Counted from the first letter of the stretch, positions 8,679-18,518 are shown. The stretch: 64,000 nucleotides of DNA from an uncultured Tessaracoccus sp. (GCF_947255005.1 NZ_CAMYFI010000005.1:11133-75132); one strand, 5' to 3'. The notes: generated by a model from the letters alone, not told the origin. Numbers and translations are program-made.

Positions 8679-9860
8679 TTAGCAGCCTGCTGCGGAGACG
8701 AAGAGCCGCCCGGCCCCACACACCCGCACGTTTTCGTTGGCGGGCACAAACACTGCCTGCCCCTTCCCCAGCGTCACCTCGTCGCGCCCTATCAGGGTGC
8801 ACTCACCGTCGGTGACGAGCGCAATACGCGAGGTTTCCTCGCGCGGCATGTCGACGCCCCGGTCAGTCACAGGCGTGAGCTGCCACACTTCGAACTCGGG
8901 GAAGCTCGTGGGGTAACGGTAGACGCCGTCGGCTCCCTCAGGGTGTTGGATTTGGGGAATCAGCGACGAGAAGTCCACCATGCCGAGCAGCCCGTCGACG
9001 TCGATGTGCTTGTGCGTGAGCCCGCCGCGAATGACGTTGTCCGACGAGGCCATGACCTCAATGCCGGTGCCGCGAAGGTAGGCGTGCAGGACGCCCGGCT
9101 GGAGCGAGACGGACTCCCCAGGCTGGAGGGTAAAGCGGTTCATGAGTAGCGCGGCCAAGATTCCGGGATCGCCGGGGAAAAACTCATCGATTTCGACGGC
9201 GGTGCGGGCAAATTCTCCGAGCGCGCCGCCGGCGTCGAGATATTCGACGGCGCGTGCCAGCACGAGGTCGACCAGTGGCCTCCGGCGGCGGATGGTGAGC
9301 ACGTCGAGGAACACTTCCTGCAGTGCGAGCGATTCTGTGCGTTCGCGCAGCGGGCCGATCACGGAGGCCAGCTCGTGGGCGACGCCGAGGCCCTCGAAGA
9401 GCTCGGCGGTCTCTTGTGGGTCGCGGAACCCGAGCAGGCCCTCGAACGGGGTGAGCGCGATGATGGTCTCGGGTTTCGGCCAGTCGTCCTTGTACGACCG
9501 CTCGGGGTGGGAAAGGGGCAAGCCGATGAGAGATTCCTTGGCGTAGCCCTCGACGGCTTGCTCTCGGTTGGGGTGCACCTGGATGCTGAGCGGGCTGGAC
9601 GCCGACAGGAGTTTCATGAGGAACGGGAGCCTAGCGCCGTAGGCGTCGAGTGAAGCGGCACCAACCTCGTCGGGATGCTGCTCGAGGTATGCATCGAGCG
9701 TCAGCCCAGGCTCGTCGTCGAACATGGAAGGCCCGGCGTGGTGCGAGCCCAACCAATACTCGGCCCAGGGCTGCCCGTCGGGTTCGATCCCGAGAATTCT
9801 CGGGATCTCCGTGCGGTCACCCCAATCGAAGTGCTGCACGGTGCCGGTCAAGCCACGCAT
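8679..9860 (-). CDS. manA: Mannose-6-phosphate isomerase, class I
   Basis: Zinc enzyme of 393 residues that interconverts mannose-6-phosphate and fructose-6-phosphate, linking glycolysis to GDP-mannose synthesis. Visible family motifs are WAEYWLGSHHAGPS near the N-terminus, LSIQVHPN (zinc-binding Q and H), WPKPETIIAL (zinc-binding E region) and VSLQPGVLHAYLRGTGIEVM with the fourth zinc-binding histidine. Length is typical. The start at 9860 gives MRGLTGTVQHFDWG, the usual N-terminus, with GGGAG a few bases upstream; upstream in-frame starts at 9881 and 9920 look like extensions. It stands alone, divergent from the DUF3263 gene. Confidence 0.93.
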   Translation of the reverse strand: MRGLTGTVQHFDWGDRTEIPRILGIEPDGQPWAEYWLGSHHAGPSMFDDEPGLTLDAYLEQHPDEVGAASLDAYGARLPFLMKLLSASSPLSIQVHPNREQAVEGYAKESLIGLPLSHPERSYKDDWPKPETIIALTPFEGLLGFRDPQETAELFEGLGVAHELASVIGPLRERTESLALQEVFLDVLTIRRRRPLVDLVLARAVEYLDAGGALGEFARTAVEIDEFFPGDPGILAALLMNRFTLQPGESVSLQPGVLHAYLRGTGIEVMASSDNVIRGGLTHKHIDVDGLLGMVDFSSLIPQIQHPEGADGVYRYPTSFPEFEVWQLTPVTDRGVDMPREETSRIALVTDGECTLIGRDEVTLGKGQAVFVPANENVRVCGAGRLFVSAAGC

Positions 9861-9973
9861 GATCTCGGTCTCCCTCTCCATTGGTCGCGCCCAATCGTAG
9901 TCAATGACTCCGACGCCCACACCACGTGGAGTGCGGACAAGGGGAATGACACGCGTGTGATTCTTCCATTACG

Positions 9974-10252
9974 ATGGATTGCATGTCCGAAGCACTCTCG
10001 TTTACGACGGCCGACCTGGCTGAGCGTGATGCTGCGCTCCTCGACTTCGAGGACAGCTGGTATACGTCGTCGGTGCCTAAGGACCAGGCGATCATGGAGC
10101 ACTTCGGGTGTTCGTCGGCTCGGTACTACCAGCAGCTCAACGCGCTGCTCGACCGCCCTGAGGCGCTCGCCTACAAACCCCTGCTCGTGAAGCGTCTGCG
10201 ACGCATGCGCTCCCAGCGGCAAGCGGATCGCTCGGCACGTCGCCTGCGCTGA
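9974..10252 (+). CDS. DUF3263 family protein
   Basis: 92-residue protein of a family restricted to actinobacteria. The conserved parts are clear: LAERDAALLDFEDSWY, then KDQAIMEHFGCSSARYYQQL, which looks like a helix-turn-helix, then LLDRPEALAYKPLLVKRLRR and a basic C-terminus. DNA binding is inferred from the HTH-like part and the basic tail; the function is not known. ATG 9974 and ATG 9983 are both possible; a TACGAT hexamer just before 9974 would make it nearly leaderless. It converges on the small HExxH-like protein, 11 bases away. Confidence 0.88.
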   Translation: MDCMSEALSFTTADLAERDAALLDFEDSWYTSSVPKDQAIMEHFGCSSARYYQQLNALLDRPEALAYKPLLVKRLRRMRSQRQADRSARRLR

Positions 10253-10263
10253 ACCCTTCGCCG

Positions 10264-10662
10264 TTACCTGTAGCCGCCGGCTTCGAGCCCCGCTTGCACC
10301 TCGAAGAAATTCGCCTGTGCCCGATGCCCGGTCCGTCGCAAGCTCCACAACGTCGCGACGAGGTAGCACGGCAGGAACGGCAACCCCATGCAGTAGGCGT
10401 ACTGCCACGCATGCGCATCCTCGTGCTCGACGAGCAGCGGAATGCGCTTCACCGCATCCTCAAGCGTCCCATCCAGCACCAGTACCACGCTGCCGATGGT
10501 CATCGCTGACGCCCGTACCAGCGGGAGACGCACACCGTCGACGATGACAAGCTGCCGGTGCCGACGAAACCGCCCTCGCCCTATGAGCCCCGCTACGATT
10601 CCCAGCGCCGTGGACCCGTTGCAGAGGTTCGCGATGTTGCGCACCACACGTGAATTGATCAC
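10264..10662 (-). CDS. Conserved actinobacterial protein with HExxH-like motif
   Basis: 132-residue protein starting at a GTG at 10662 with GGGAG eight bases upstream. Residues 80-84 are HEDAH, which fits HExxH, the zinc site of many metallopeptidases, followed by AWQYAYCMGLPFLP and a hydrophobic segment at about 93-107. The C-terminus is FFEVQAGLEAGGYR, a conserved ending in actinobacterial hypothetical proteins of this kind. A peptidase role would need a third metal ligand, which I cannot assign. It is divergent from the YbaB-like gene of the WXG operon, and 68 bases separate the starts. Confidence 0.72.
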   Translation of the reverse strand: MINSRVVRNIANLCNGSTALGIVAGLIGRGRFRRHRQLVIVDGVRLPLVRASAMTIGSVVLVLDGTLEDAVKRIPLLVEHEDAHAWQYAYCMGLPFLPCYLVATLWSLRRTGHRAQANFFEVQAGLEAGGYR

Positions 10663-10730
10663 CGGCTTACTCCCAATCTGAGCCCAGATACCTAGCCACA
10701 AAGAACTTCCTTGCTGGAAGAGTACAAGGC

Positions 10731-11414
10731 ATGACGAACCCGGAGCTTGCCAAGGATCCAGAAGCGTTCCTGGCCCACCTCGATGCACAAATCGACACCC
10801 TCATCCGCAAGACTGCAGAACTGGAAGCCGCCAGCGGCTCAGGCGCCGCTACTGATCCGACGGGCACCGTCACCGTCGAATTCGGCCAAGGCGGCAATCT
10901 GCAGACGATTTCCGTCGCGCCCGCCTGGGAGCAGAAGATTCAGCCTGAAGAGCTGGTGCCGGTCATCACCGAAACCCTCATTCTCGCCCGTGACGGAGAC
11001 GGTGAGCCCGCCAGGATCGTCGAGCTTTCCGACGAGGAAGTTGCGCGGATTAGGCAGCGCGAAGAGGCGGAGATCGCCCGTAACATGCAGTCCGACCGCA
11101 CGCCGGAGCAGACCGCCGATCTCGCAGCCTCGCTGTCGAAAGCCTTCGATGATCTGAACGCGAAGTTCGCGAGCCTCGTCGCGCAGGCCGACGAAGCGAG
11201 GACGCATATTTCTGAGGAGCCGGTGGAGGTAGAAACTGTCGCCTCGTATTCCGAGAACCAGATGGTGGGCGTCAAAACCGTGAACGGCGTTGCCGTCGGC
11301 GTGACGATTCGTCCGTCGTGGGTAGCTGGCAAGTCCGGCCTTGTCATTACAGAATGTTTCACTGAAGCCATCCAGGGGCTCGCGGACGCTTCTGCAGCTC
11401 AGCCACACCAGTAA
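10731..11414 (+). CDS. YbaB/EspL-like protein of a type VII secretion substrate operon
   Basis: 227-residue protein. The first part, with a coiled-coil start (HLDAQIDTLIRKTAELEAAS) and then VTVEFGQGGNLQTISV, resembles YbaB/EbfC-fold proteins such as EspL that accompany ESX genes in mycobacteria. The C-terminal part (GVKTVNGVAVGVTIRPSW) may be a repeated strand unit. Probably cytosolic. It is the first gene of an operon with two secreted-type proteins; 34 and 15 bases separate the three genes. A chaperone or nucleoid-related role is inference from the family. Confidence 0.72.
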   Translation: MTNPELAKDPEAFLAHLDAQIDTLIRKTAELEAASGSGAATDPTGTVTVEFGQGGNLQTISVAPAWEQKIQPEELVPVITETLILARDGDGEPARIVELSDEEVARIRQREEAEIARNMQSDRTPEQTADLAASLSKAFDDLNAKFASLVAQADEARTHISEEPVEVETVASYSENQMVGVKTVNGVAVGVTIRPSWVAGKSGLVITECFTEAIQGLADASAAQPHQ

Positions 11415-11448
11415 CAGCCAGCGCAACTACCACTAGGAGGAATCAGCC

Positions 11449-13089
11449 GTGTCTGAGAACCTGACCGAAGGGCAAGGAATCGACTGGGCTGCATCGGCCC
11501 AACACATTGGCTCTTTGCGCCCCCAGCCTGCTCCGGCAAGCGACCTTGCCCCTGACACGTCCGGCGATCCGGCGGCCACCGAGGGTGCTGTCGACCAAAC
11601 GGCGGACGGGGAGTTCGAGCCGACGATGGACTACGTGGAGGGTGAGGCCGTCACGGCCGTTCCCGACGATGCCATCGAGATCACCGAAGACGTAACCGTC
11701 GACGACGATCTGGTAGCGGTTGCCCCCGACGGCACCGTGGTCGACACGTCGGTGGACGGTAGCCTCATCACCACCTCCGATGGCATCGAGATCACCGTCG
11801 CGGAGGACGGCAGCGTCGAAGTGGATGCCGATTTCAAGAATGAACTCGATGTGCCCGACACGTCCACGCTAGGCGTCGGTGCCTCGCTCACCACGGAATC
11901 GGGCACCGTGATTACGCGCAATGAGGACGGTTCGGTCACCATCGAGCAGGCGAATGGCCAGGTGCTCACCGTGCATGAGGACGGCACCGTGGATGTCGAC
12001 GTTCCGAGCGACTACGACCAGATGGATCCCGACGCCGGCATCGGCGATGGCTCTGGTGGCGGTGTCGGCGGTGACGACTCAGGCGACGGCGAAGAAGCAG
12101 GCGCCGACGATGGTTCTGGCGGTGGTGAGACCGGTGCCGACGACGGGCTGGGTGCCGACGCCGGGCTGGGCGGCGGGTCTGGCGGTGGCTTGGGCGGCGG
12201 CTTGGGTGGCGGTGATTCCGACGGTGGTCTCGGCGGCGGCTCTGCTGGCGGTCTGGGCGGCAGTTCCGGCGGTGGACTGGGCGACGGTGGTTCCGGCGGC
12301 GGCTCTGGTGATGGTCTCGGTGGCGGCTCTGACAGCGGCCTGGGTAGCGGTGCTTTCGACGGTAGTCTCGCTGGGCCTTCGGGTGGCCTGAACACCCCCG
12401 AAAGTGGTTCCGGCGGCATTGACAACCTCGAGTTCGACAGCGGCTCCGGCAGCGCACCCTCTGGCGGCGGCAGCCTCCCCTCCGGCGATGGCTCCGGCGG
12501 TGGCGTTGGCGAGGGCCTGAATACGCCGTCCGGCGGAATTGGTTCCGACGGCCCCGGTGCCCCCGACCTCAGTGTTCCCGACGCCGGTGCCGGCAACATC
12601 CCCTCCGGAGATGGCGCAGGGGAGGCCGAGACGCCTGATTTCGGCGGCAGCGACGCACTCGCAGGCGGCGGTGGTGACCTCCCGTCGGACGGTGGCGCTG
12701 ACGCACTCGCAGGTGGCGGCGGTGGCCCGTCGGGTGGCGGTGGTGGTGCCGACCCCGGCCTGCCCAGCACCGGCGTGAATGGCGGCGGCACCGACTACGA
12801 GGTGGCTACCGACGACCTTCGCGCCGATGCACGCTCGTTCGAGGGTACCTCTCCTTCGGCGGAGAACCTGGCGCAGTGCTGGGAGGCGATGAGGGGGCTG
12901 GTGCAGGACTGGGGCCTGTGGTTCGGCGCCCGCGGCCCATTTGAGGACGCGTGTCAGAAGTTCTCGGACATTTACCGCAGTGGTGCAGAAGAGATGAACC
13001 GCAATGCCGAAGCGCTCACCAGCACGGCTGATGATTACGACAAGCAAGAAGAGCAAGGCTCGAAGCTCGCCGCTCAGATCGCACGCTAA
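11449..13089 (+). CDS. Large Gly-rich protein with WXG-like C-terminal domain and YxxxE motif
   Basis: 546-residue protein in three parts. Residues 60-190 are acidic and hold four similar turns (APDGTVVD 92-99, AEDGSVEV 118-125, NEDGSVTI 158-165, HEDGTVDV 176-183), suggesting a short beta-repeat domain. Residues 195-445 are a Gly/Ser/Asp-rich low-complexity linker. Residues 449-546 are predicted helical, with WGLWFG at 488-493 and YDKQE at 530-534, which fits the YxxxD/E signal of type VII secretion substrates. There is no Sec signal peptide. An AGGAGG-type site precedes the GTG start. Export by an ESX system is inferred; no EccC or other core gene is in the window. LPSTG at about residue 440 is internal to the linker and is not a sorting signal. 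Confidence 0.78.
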   Translation: MSENLTEGQGIDWAASAQHIGSLRPQPAPASDLAPDTSGDPAATEGAVDQTADGEFEPTMDYVEGEAVTAVPDDAIEITEDVTVDDDLVAVAPDGTVVDTSVDGSLITTSDGIEITVAEDGSVEVDADFKNELDVPDTSTLGVGASLTTESGTVITRNEDGSVTIEQANGQVLTVHEDGTVDVDVPSDYDQMDPDAGIGDGSGGGVGGDDSGDGEEAGADDGSGGGETGADDGLGADAGLGGGSGGGLGGGLGGGDSDGGLGGGSAGGLGGSSGGGLGDGGSGGGSGDGLGGGSDSGLGSGAFDGSLAGPSGGLNTPESGSGGIDNLEFDSGSGSAPSGGGSLPSGDGSGGGVGEGLNTPSGGIGSDGPGAPDLSVPDAGAGNIPSGDGAGEAETPDFGGSDALAGGGGDLPSDGGADALAGGGGGPSGGGGGADPGLPSTGVNGGGTDYEVATDDLRADARSFEGTSPSAENLAQCWEAMRGLVQDWGLWFGARGPFEDACQKFSDIYRSGAEEMNRNAEALTSTADDYDKQEEQGSKLAAQIAR

Positions 13090-13104
13090 GGAGAAAGCAA
13101 CACC

Positions 13105-13935
13105 ATGCCTGCAATGTACTACTCGCCATCATCGGACTACGTCTGTGTGCCTCCCGCCGTCGAAGCGTGCTCATTCGAGCTCGATGTGCAGTGGATCATC
13201 GACATCATCGACAAGGTCTCGGACTTCCTCCGTACAGTTGGTGAAGGTGTCAACAAGGTGTTTGACATCATCGGTGAAGTGCTCGCCGCGCTGCGCGGAA
13301 TCACCGATTGGTTCGCCTGGGTTCCAGGCTTCGGCGAGATGGCGAAGGACGCCATCAGGGCTGCCTGCGACAAGGCCGGTGACGCGGCGGAGTTCTGCTA
13401 CAACTTCGAAGCCGACCTCTTGCAGTTCTGCAAGAATGCTCTCGCTCCCTGGGAGATCCGCTCGGCCGGGCGTGGCATCAACGAGCAGATCGTGCCGCAG
13501 GCGGAAGCATTCACCGAAGCCCTCGGCCCCAGCAAGTTCCAGTCGAACGCGACATGGTCGGGCCCTGCCGCCGAGCGCTTCCGCGGCAATGTTGAAAGCC
13601 AGTACGAGTTCGCCACCACCCTGCAGCAGCACACCGCTGAGTTCGGGCAAGTCGTTGAGCAGATGGGTGAGGAAGGCGTGCAAGCCACCGTCGACTTCGT
13701 GAATGAATTCTTCGAGGCCGCCGGCGCGCTCACCTGGGCCATTGTCAAGCTCTGGGCTGTGCCGGTGGGCACGGCGGCTGCGGTCAAGGACATCATCGCC
13801 CTCGTGAAGGCGATTCTGCAGATGGTCAAGGTGTGGGTGAAGGCCATGGTGGCGATTGGGAAGCAGACCATGCAGCTGCGTTCCGCAGCTGAGGCCGCGG
13901 CTCCGTCCAACGAGTGGCCCAAGATCGCTTGCTGA
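13105..13935 (+). CDS. WXG-like helical protein, putative type VII secretion partner
   Basis: 276-residue, mostly helical protein with a WSG motif at residues 151-153 (NATWSGPAAERFRGN), the hairpin turn of WXG100/LXG-type proteins, with long helices on either side. An N-terminal part with conserved cysteines precedes it (C14, C22, C88, C98, C109), and hydrophobic helices at about 205-250 follow. No Sec signal is seen. It begins 15 bases after the Gly-rich gene with AGGAGAAAG upstream, so the two are coexpressed and may form a secreted pair. Function beyond that is unknown. Confidence 0.75.
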   Translation: MPAMYYSPSSDYVCVPPAVEACSFELDVQWIIDIIDKVSDFLRTVGEGVNKVFDIIGEVLAALRGITDWFAWVPGFGEMAKDAIRAACDKAGDAAEFCYNFEADLLQFCKNALAPWEIRSAGRGINEQIVPQAEAFTEALGPSKFQSNATWSGPAAERFRGNVESQYEFATTLQQHTAEFGQVVEQMGEEGVQATVDFVNEFFEAAGALTWAIVKLWAVPVGTAAAVKDIIALVKAILQMVKVWVKAMVAIGKQTMQLRSAAEAAAPSNEWPKIAC

Positions 13936-14006
13936 CGTTCCACCGACGATTCGACGGCGTCCCCCGCACCGCGCGAGGGGCGCCGTCGGCGTTGAGCCAT
14001 ACCTGC

Positions 14007-14067
14007 GGTTGAGCTTGTCGAAACCATGATGCTTGCGTCGCTCCGGCGGTTGAGCCCCGTCGAAACC
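14007..14067. repeat. Two degenerate copies of a dispersed hairpin repeat
   Basis: Two short stretches of the form GGTTGAGC(n)GTCGAAACC, at 14007-14025 and 14048-14067, resemble shortened copies of the dispersed repeat found in many gaps of this window. They lie between the WXG operon and the groEL promoter. Confidence 0.5.
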
Positions 14068-14076
14068 CCGGATCTC

Positions 14077-14103
14077 TTTGCACTCTTTGGGTGGGAGTGC
14101 TAA
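14077..14103 (+). promoter_or_regulatory. CIRCE element 1 (HrcA operator)
   Basis: TTTGCACTC, nine bases, then GAGTGCTAA. This matches the CIRCE consensus TTAGCACTC-N9-GAGTGCTAA with one change. HrcA binding here would repress groEL. It overlaps the predicted promoter. Confidence 0.92.
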
Positions 14104-14107
14104 TAAT
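14079..14107 (+). promoter_or_regulatory. Predicted housekeeping promoter of groEL
   Basis: TTGCAC at 14079-14084 and AATAAT at 14102-14107 are 17 bases apart, a good sigma-70-type spacing. CIRCE 1 covers the spacer and both boxes, the expected layout for HrcA repression. Confidence 0.6.
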
Positions 14108-14111
14108 GAAG

Positions 14112-14138
14112 TTGGCACTCGACACGAGCGAGTGCTAC
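14112..14138 (+). promoter_or_regulatory. CIRCE element 2 (HrcA operator)
   Basis: TTGGCACTC, nine bases, then GAGTGCTAC. It begins eight bases after CIRCE 1 and lies in the transcribed leader, giving groEL two tandem HrcA sites. Confidence 0.88.
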
Positions 14139-14244
14139 CTGGTCTGGGTGAGGCACATGCCGTCCGTCGCGGGCACCTGGCACCGATCCGACACCTGAAC
14201 ATCAGGGGCGAAGGCCCCACATATGGGAGGATTTTCGTTCCACC

Positions 14245-15873
<1,629 letters not shown>

Positions 15874-15896
15874 CGCCTGTTCACCCCTGAACAGTA

Positions 15897-15930
15897 ACGA
15901 GGGCGGTCCCGATTGCGGGGCCGCCCTCGT
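15897..15930 (+). terminator. Hairpin terminator after groEL
   Basis: ACGAGGGCGGTCCC and GGGGCCGCCCTCGT form a 14-bp stem with one G-T pair around a GATTGC loop, 23 bases after the groEL stop. There is no T-run, as often in high-GC actinobacteria. Confidence 0.75.
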
Positions 15931-15994
15931 CGCGTCTTCGGGGTTCATCGACGAGTTGCCGTCGCGGGCGGGCCCGCTCGGGCAGACTAAGGGC

Positions 15995-16717
15995 ATGGCA
16001 TTGCTAGAAGTGATTGCACTGCATGCCGGCGACGCGCGCGGTGCTGAGCAAGGGGGCGCCGACCGCATCGAGCTCGTCGGCACCATGGACGACGACGGGC
16101 TCTCGCCCGAGCCTGACCTCGTCGAGAAAGCGCGACTGGTCACGTCGATTCAAATCCGCCCCATGCTGCGGCTGCGTGCGGGGTTCAGCACCGACGGCGG
16201 CGAGATCACCAGGATGAAGGGGTTGGCGTCGGCGTATATGGATGCCGGGGCCGACGGTGTGGTCGTCGGGTTCTTGAATGGCGCCAATCAGATCGACCTG
16301 GGCGTCATGGCCGAGCTCATGGGGGAGAGCGGGGTACCGTACACGTTTCACCGCGCGATCGACCATTGCCTGGACCAGCGGCGCGCCTGGCAAGCGGTGA
16401 AGGAGCTTCCCGGCGAGGTGACGAATGTGCTGACAGCCGGTTCGGTGCGCGGCGTGGAGCACGGGTTGAACGATCTCGTCGCGGTGGCGAACGACCCGCA
16501 ACTGGCGGCGCTCATCATGGCCGGCGGCGGGTTGCGGCCCGAGCATGTGCCCTGGCTGGTGCGCGCTGGCGTGCGGGCGTTCCACATCGGGTCGCCGGCG
16601 AGGCCGGGCGGTTCTTGGAAGGCGTACGTGGACGCCGAGCTGGTGGCGTCGTGGCGGGAACTCATCGACGACGAGATTGCTCGCGAGCGGGAGCGGACGC
16701 AGCGTGCCGACGCGTAG
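15995..16717 (+). CDS. cutC: CutC family protein
   Basis: 240-residue TIM-barrel protein. Family landmarks are LLEVIALHAGDARGAEQGGADRIEL at the N-terminus, VVGFLNGANQID in the middle and VPYTFHRAIDHC. CutC is named for copper homeostasis, but its reaction is not established. The ATG at 15995 gives the family N-terminus; an in-frame GTG-like extension from 15956 has no homology. The next gene, a Nudix hydrolase, overlaps or abuts its stop, so the two are cotranscribed. Confidence 0.92.
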   Translation: MALLEVIALHAGDARGAEQGGADRIELVGTMDDDGLSPEPDLVEKARLVTSIQIRPMLRLRAGFSTDGGEITRMKGLASAYMDAGADGVVVGFLNGANQIDLGVMAELMGESGVPYTFHRAIDHCLDQRRAWQAVKELPGEVTNVLTAGSVRGVEHGLNDLVAVANDPQLAALIMAGGGLRPEHVPWLVRAGVRAFHIGSPARPGGSWKAYVDAELVASWRELIDDEIARERERTQRADA

Positions 16718-17201
16718 GGTGAAGCGCCGACGTGCCACCCGCGTCCTCGTGGTGGCGGGCGACGAGGTGCTGCTGCAGGAAGATTCTGATCCCGGCGTGC
16801 CTGGGTCCAGGTGGTGGGTGACCCCGGGCGGTGGTGTGGACGATGGGGAGTCGCTGCGAGAGGCGGCGGTGCGTGAGCTGTGGGAGGAAACGGGCCTTGA
16901 GGTGGCGGCGTCGGAGCTGCTCGGCCCGGTGGCTGAGCGCGAGGTGCACCACGGCTACTCCGACCGCATTCTCATTCAGCACGAGACGTTCTTTCGTGTC
17001 GACGTGGAGCGCTTCGAGCCAGACCCCGCGGGGCTCACCCCGACGGAGCGTCAGCGCATGCAGCGCCAGACATGGTTTTGTCTGGGTGTGCTCCCTGAGG
17101 TTGTGTGGCCCTCGCGCCTCGGCGAGTTGCTCGAGTGGGAGGGCGGCGGGCCGCTGCAGCTCGGGCAGGTCGAGGAATCGACGGTTCCGGTCGTTGAATA
17201 G
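16704..17201 (+). CDS. Nudix hydrolase
   Basis: Protein of about 165 residues with a perfect Nudix box (Gx5Ex7REUxEExGU) at residues 43-65, whose REx2EE glutamates bind the metal that cleaves X-linked nucleoside diphosphates. The substrate cannot be told. A C-terminal half with ERQRMQRQTWFCLGVLPEVVWPSRL follows. The GTG at 16704 overlaps the cutC end by 14 bases and has GGGAG ten bases upstream; a GTG at 16719, just after the cutC stop, is equally possible. It is the last gene before a repeat-rich gap. Confidence 0.88.
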   Translation: MPTRRVKRRRATRVLVVAGDEVLLQEDSDPGVPGSRWWVTPGGGVDDGESLREAAVRELWEETGLEVAASELLGPVAEREVHHGYSDRILIQHETFFRVDVERFEPDPAGLTPTERQRMQRQTWFCLGVLPEVVWPSRLGELLEWEGGGPLQLGQVEESTVPVVE

Positions 17202-17215
17202 GCCAGTCCTCTTCC

Positions 17216-17293
17216 ACCCGGCCATCGAGTAGGCCCGTGCCTTCCCCCCGACCGTCGAGTAGGCGACGTAGTCGCCGTATCGAGACGCAGCGA
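17216..17293. repeat. Dispersed hairpin repeat, partial and full copies
   Basis: A partial copy near 17220 is followed by a full copy at 17252-17286 (TCGAGTAGGCGACG, GTA, GTCGCCGTATCGA). This is the same family as the copies near 46.8 and 61.5 kb. It leads directly into the longer direct repeat at 17294. Confidence 0.75.
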
Positions 17294-17510
17294 GGTTTCG
17301 ATACGCGCCCTCCGGGCGCTACTCAACCACCGGGGCGGCGGACAACCGGCCATCGAGTAGGCGATGTAGTCGCCGTATCGAGATGTGGGGAGAAACTGCA
17401 AAACTCGCCATCAGTTGAGTGCCTCACGCTTGCGTGAGCGGGGAGGGTTGCGACTGTTGGCGAGTTTTGCAGTTTTGTGCTGGATGACTTCGACTCGCCG
17501 CCTGCGGCGG
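17294..17510. repeat. Direct repeat copy 1 (about 217 bp), left of the TPR gene
   Basis: This block contains, in order, one dispersed repeat (17294-17331), GGGGCGGCGGACAACCGG, an inverted dispersed repeat (17350-17383), the 83-nt palindrome (17393-17475) and a GACTTCGACTCGCCGCC hairpin. The same order and nearly the same sequence recur at 18612-18838, on the other side of the TPR gene. Confidence 0.85.
17393..17475. repeat. 83-nt palindromic element, copy 1
   Basis: Left arm AAACTGCAAAACTCGCCA and right arm TGGCGAGTTTTGCAGTTT are perfect 18-nt complements around a 47-nt loop. The loop holds an inner hairpin CTCACGC-TT-GCGTGAG. The second copy at 18719-18801 has the same total length and loop with few changes. 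Confidence 0.9.
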
Positions 17511-17648
17511 CTCGGTCATCGACCTGCCACTCCCGAGTCGTCGGGTAGGCCCGGACGGTCGATCGCGACATGGCGCTAGCCCGTGCGCGACGTTAGAATT
17601 TCTCCATCTGTAGCGCTGCTAACTGTGATTGCACCGGGAAGGCGAGTC

Positions 17649-18518
17649 ATGAGTCTGCGTCTCGATGAGACTGACAAAGCTTTGTATGACGATCTGTCGA
17701 ATGTTTCTGAGGCAGCCATTGCCGCGTGGCGCGAAGGGCGCATAGATGATGCACGGGCCCTGGGCGATGATTTCTGGGCCCGTATGCCCGAGCCCAAGCA
17801 TGATGTGGATCTGCTCTCGCAGATGCCAATGTTCATCGCCTTCAAGGCACTCCAAGCTGGCTATATCGACGATGCTGAGCTGTGGAATGAACGGGTGAAG
17901 CCTTGGGCGGAGGGCACGTCGGTTGCGCCAACTGCAGCAAGGATCTCGCTGATTGATGGCGGTATCGCTTTTGCGCGCGGTGACGAAGACCGTGCCTACG
18001 AGGCGTTCGATCAGGCCTTTTCACTGATGGGACCTAGAGCGTTCCAGGATAAGGATCCCAGGTATTGGGAGTTCTACGCATCGAGGTCGGGACGTGCGAC
18101 CGGTGGATCGAACGCGTCGGGCTTGTCCCTAATCGATGCGGCTGCCCAAGGTGAGGAGCTCCTTGAGGCAGGGCAGATTACCGAGGCCATTGATGTCTGG
18201 GAAGGGGCCCTTGCGAAGCTGGCCCCCGGGGAGGACCTCGAGCTGGAATTCTGGCTCCGGGGTTCCTTGGGCGATGCGTATTTCCTTGCTGGCGAGTGGG
18301 CGTCGGGTGTGGAACACCTGAAGGCCGTTTTGCCCATCGGCGGGGTGGAGAACGCGTACGTGTGGTTGCGTCTGGGGCAGTGTCAGTTCGAGCAGGGCTT
18401 GATGGACGAGGCTGCGAACTCGCTGATTTCTGGCTACATGCTTGACGGTGACGAGATTTGGGAAGACGAGGATCCGAAATACCGGCAGCTGCTCGTCGAT
18501 AGAGGCATGATCAGCTAG
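17649..18518 (+). CDS. TPR-like protein between direct repeats
   Basis: 289-residue soluble, acidic protein starting at ATG 17649 behind GGAAGG. Alternating small/large residue helices such as EAAIAAWREGRIDDARALGDDFW, GIAFARGDEDRAYEAFDQAF and DAYFLAGEWASGVEHL fit tetratricopeptide repeats, implying protein binding. No enzyme motif is seen. It is flanked by 0.2-kb direct repeats and has no operon partner. Similar TPR proteins can sit in toxin or immunity loci, but nothing here proves that. Confidence 0.72.
   Translation: MSLRLDETDKALYDDLSNVSEAAIAAWREGRIDDARALGDDFWARMPEPKHDVDLLSQMPMFIAFKALQAGYIDDAELWNERVKPWAEGTSVAPTAARISLIDGGIAFARGDEDRAYEAFDQAFSLMGPRAFQDKDPRYWEFYASRSGRATGGSNASGLSLIDAAAQGEELLEAGQITEAIDVWEGALAKLAPGEDLELEFWLRGSLGDAYFLAGEWASGVEHLKAVLPIGGVENAYVWLRLGQCQFEQGLMDEAANSLISGYMLDGDEIWEDEDPKYRQLLVDRGMIS

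Noticed and set aside
12765..12775. LPSTG in the Gly-rich secreted protein as a sortase signal
   Set aside because: It lies about 100 residues before the C-terminus with no membrane helix or basic tail after it.
12012..12791. Proline-rich minus-strand frame opposite the Gly-rich linker
   Set aside because: Glycine codons GGN read as proline codons on the other strand; it is explained by the linker and shows no start context.
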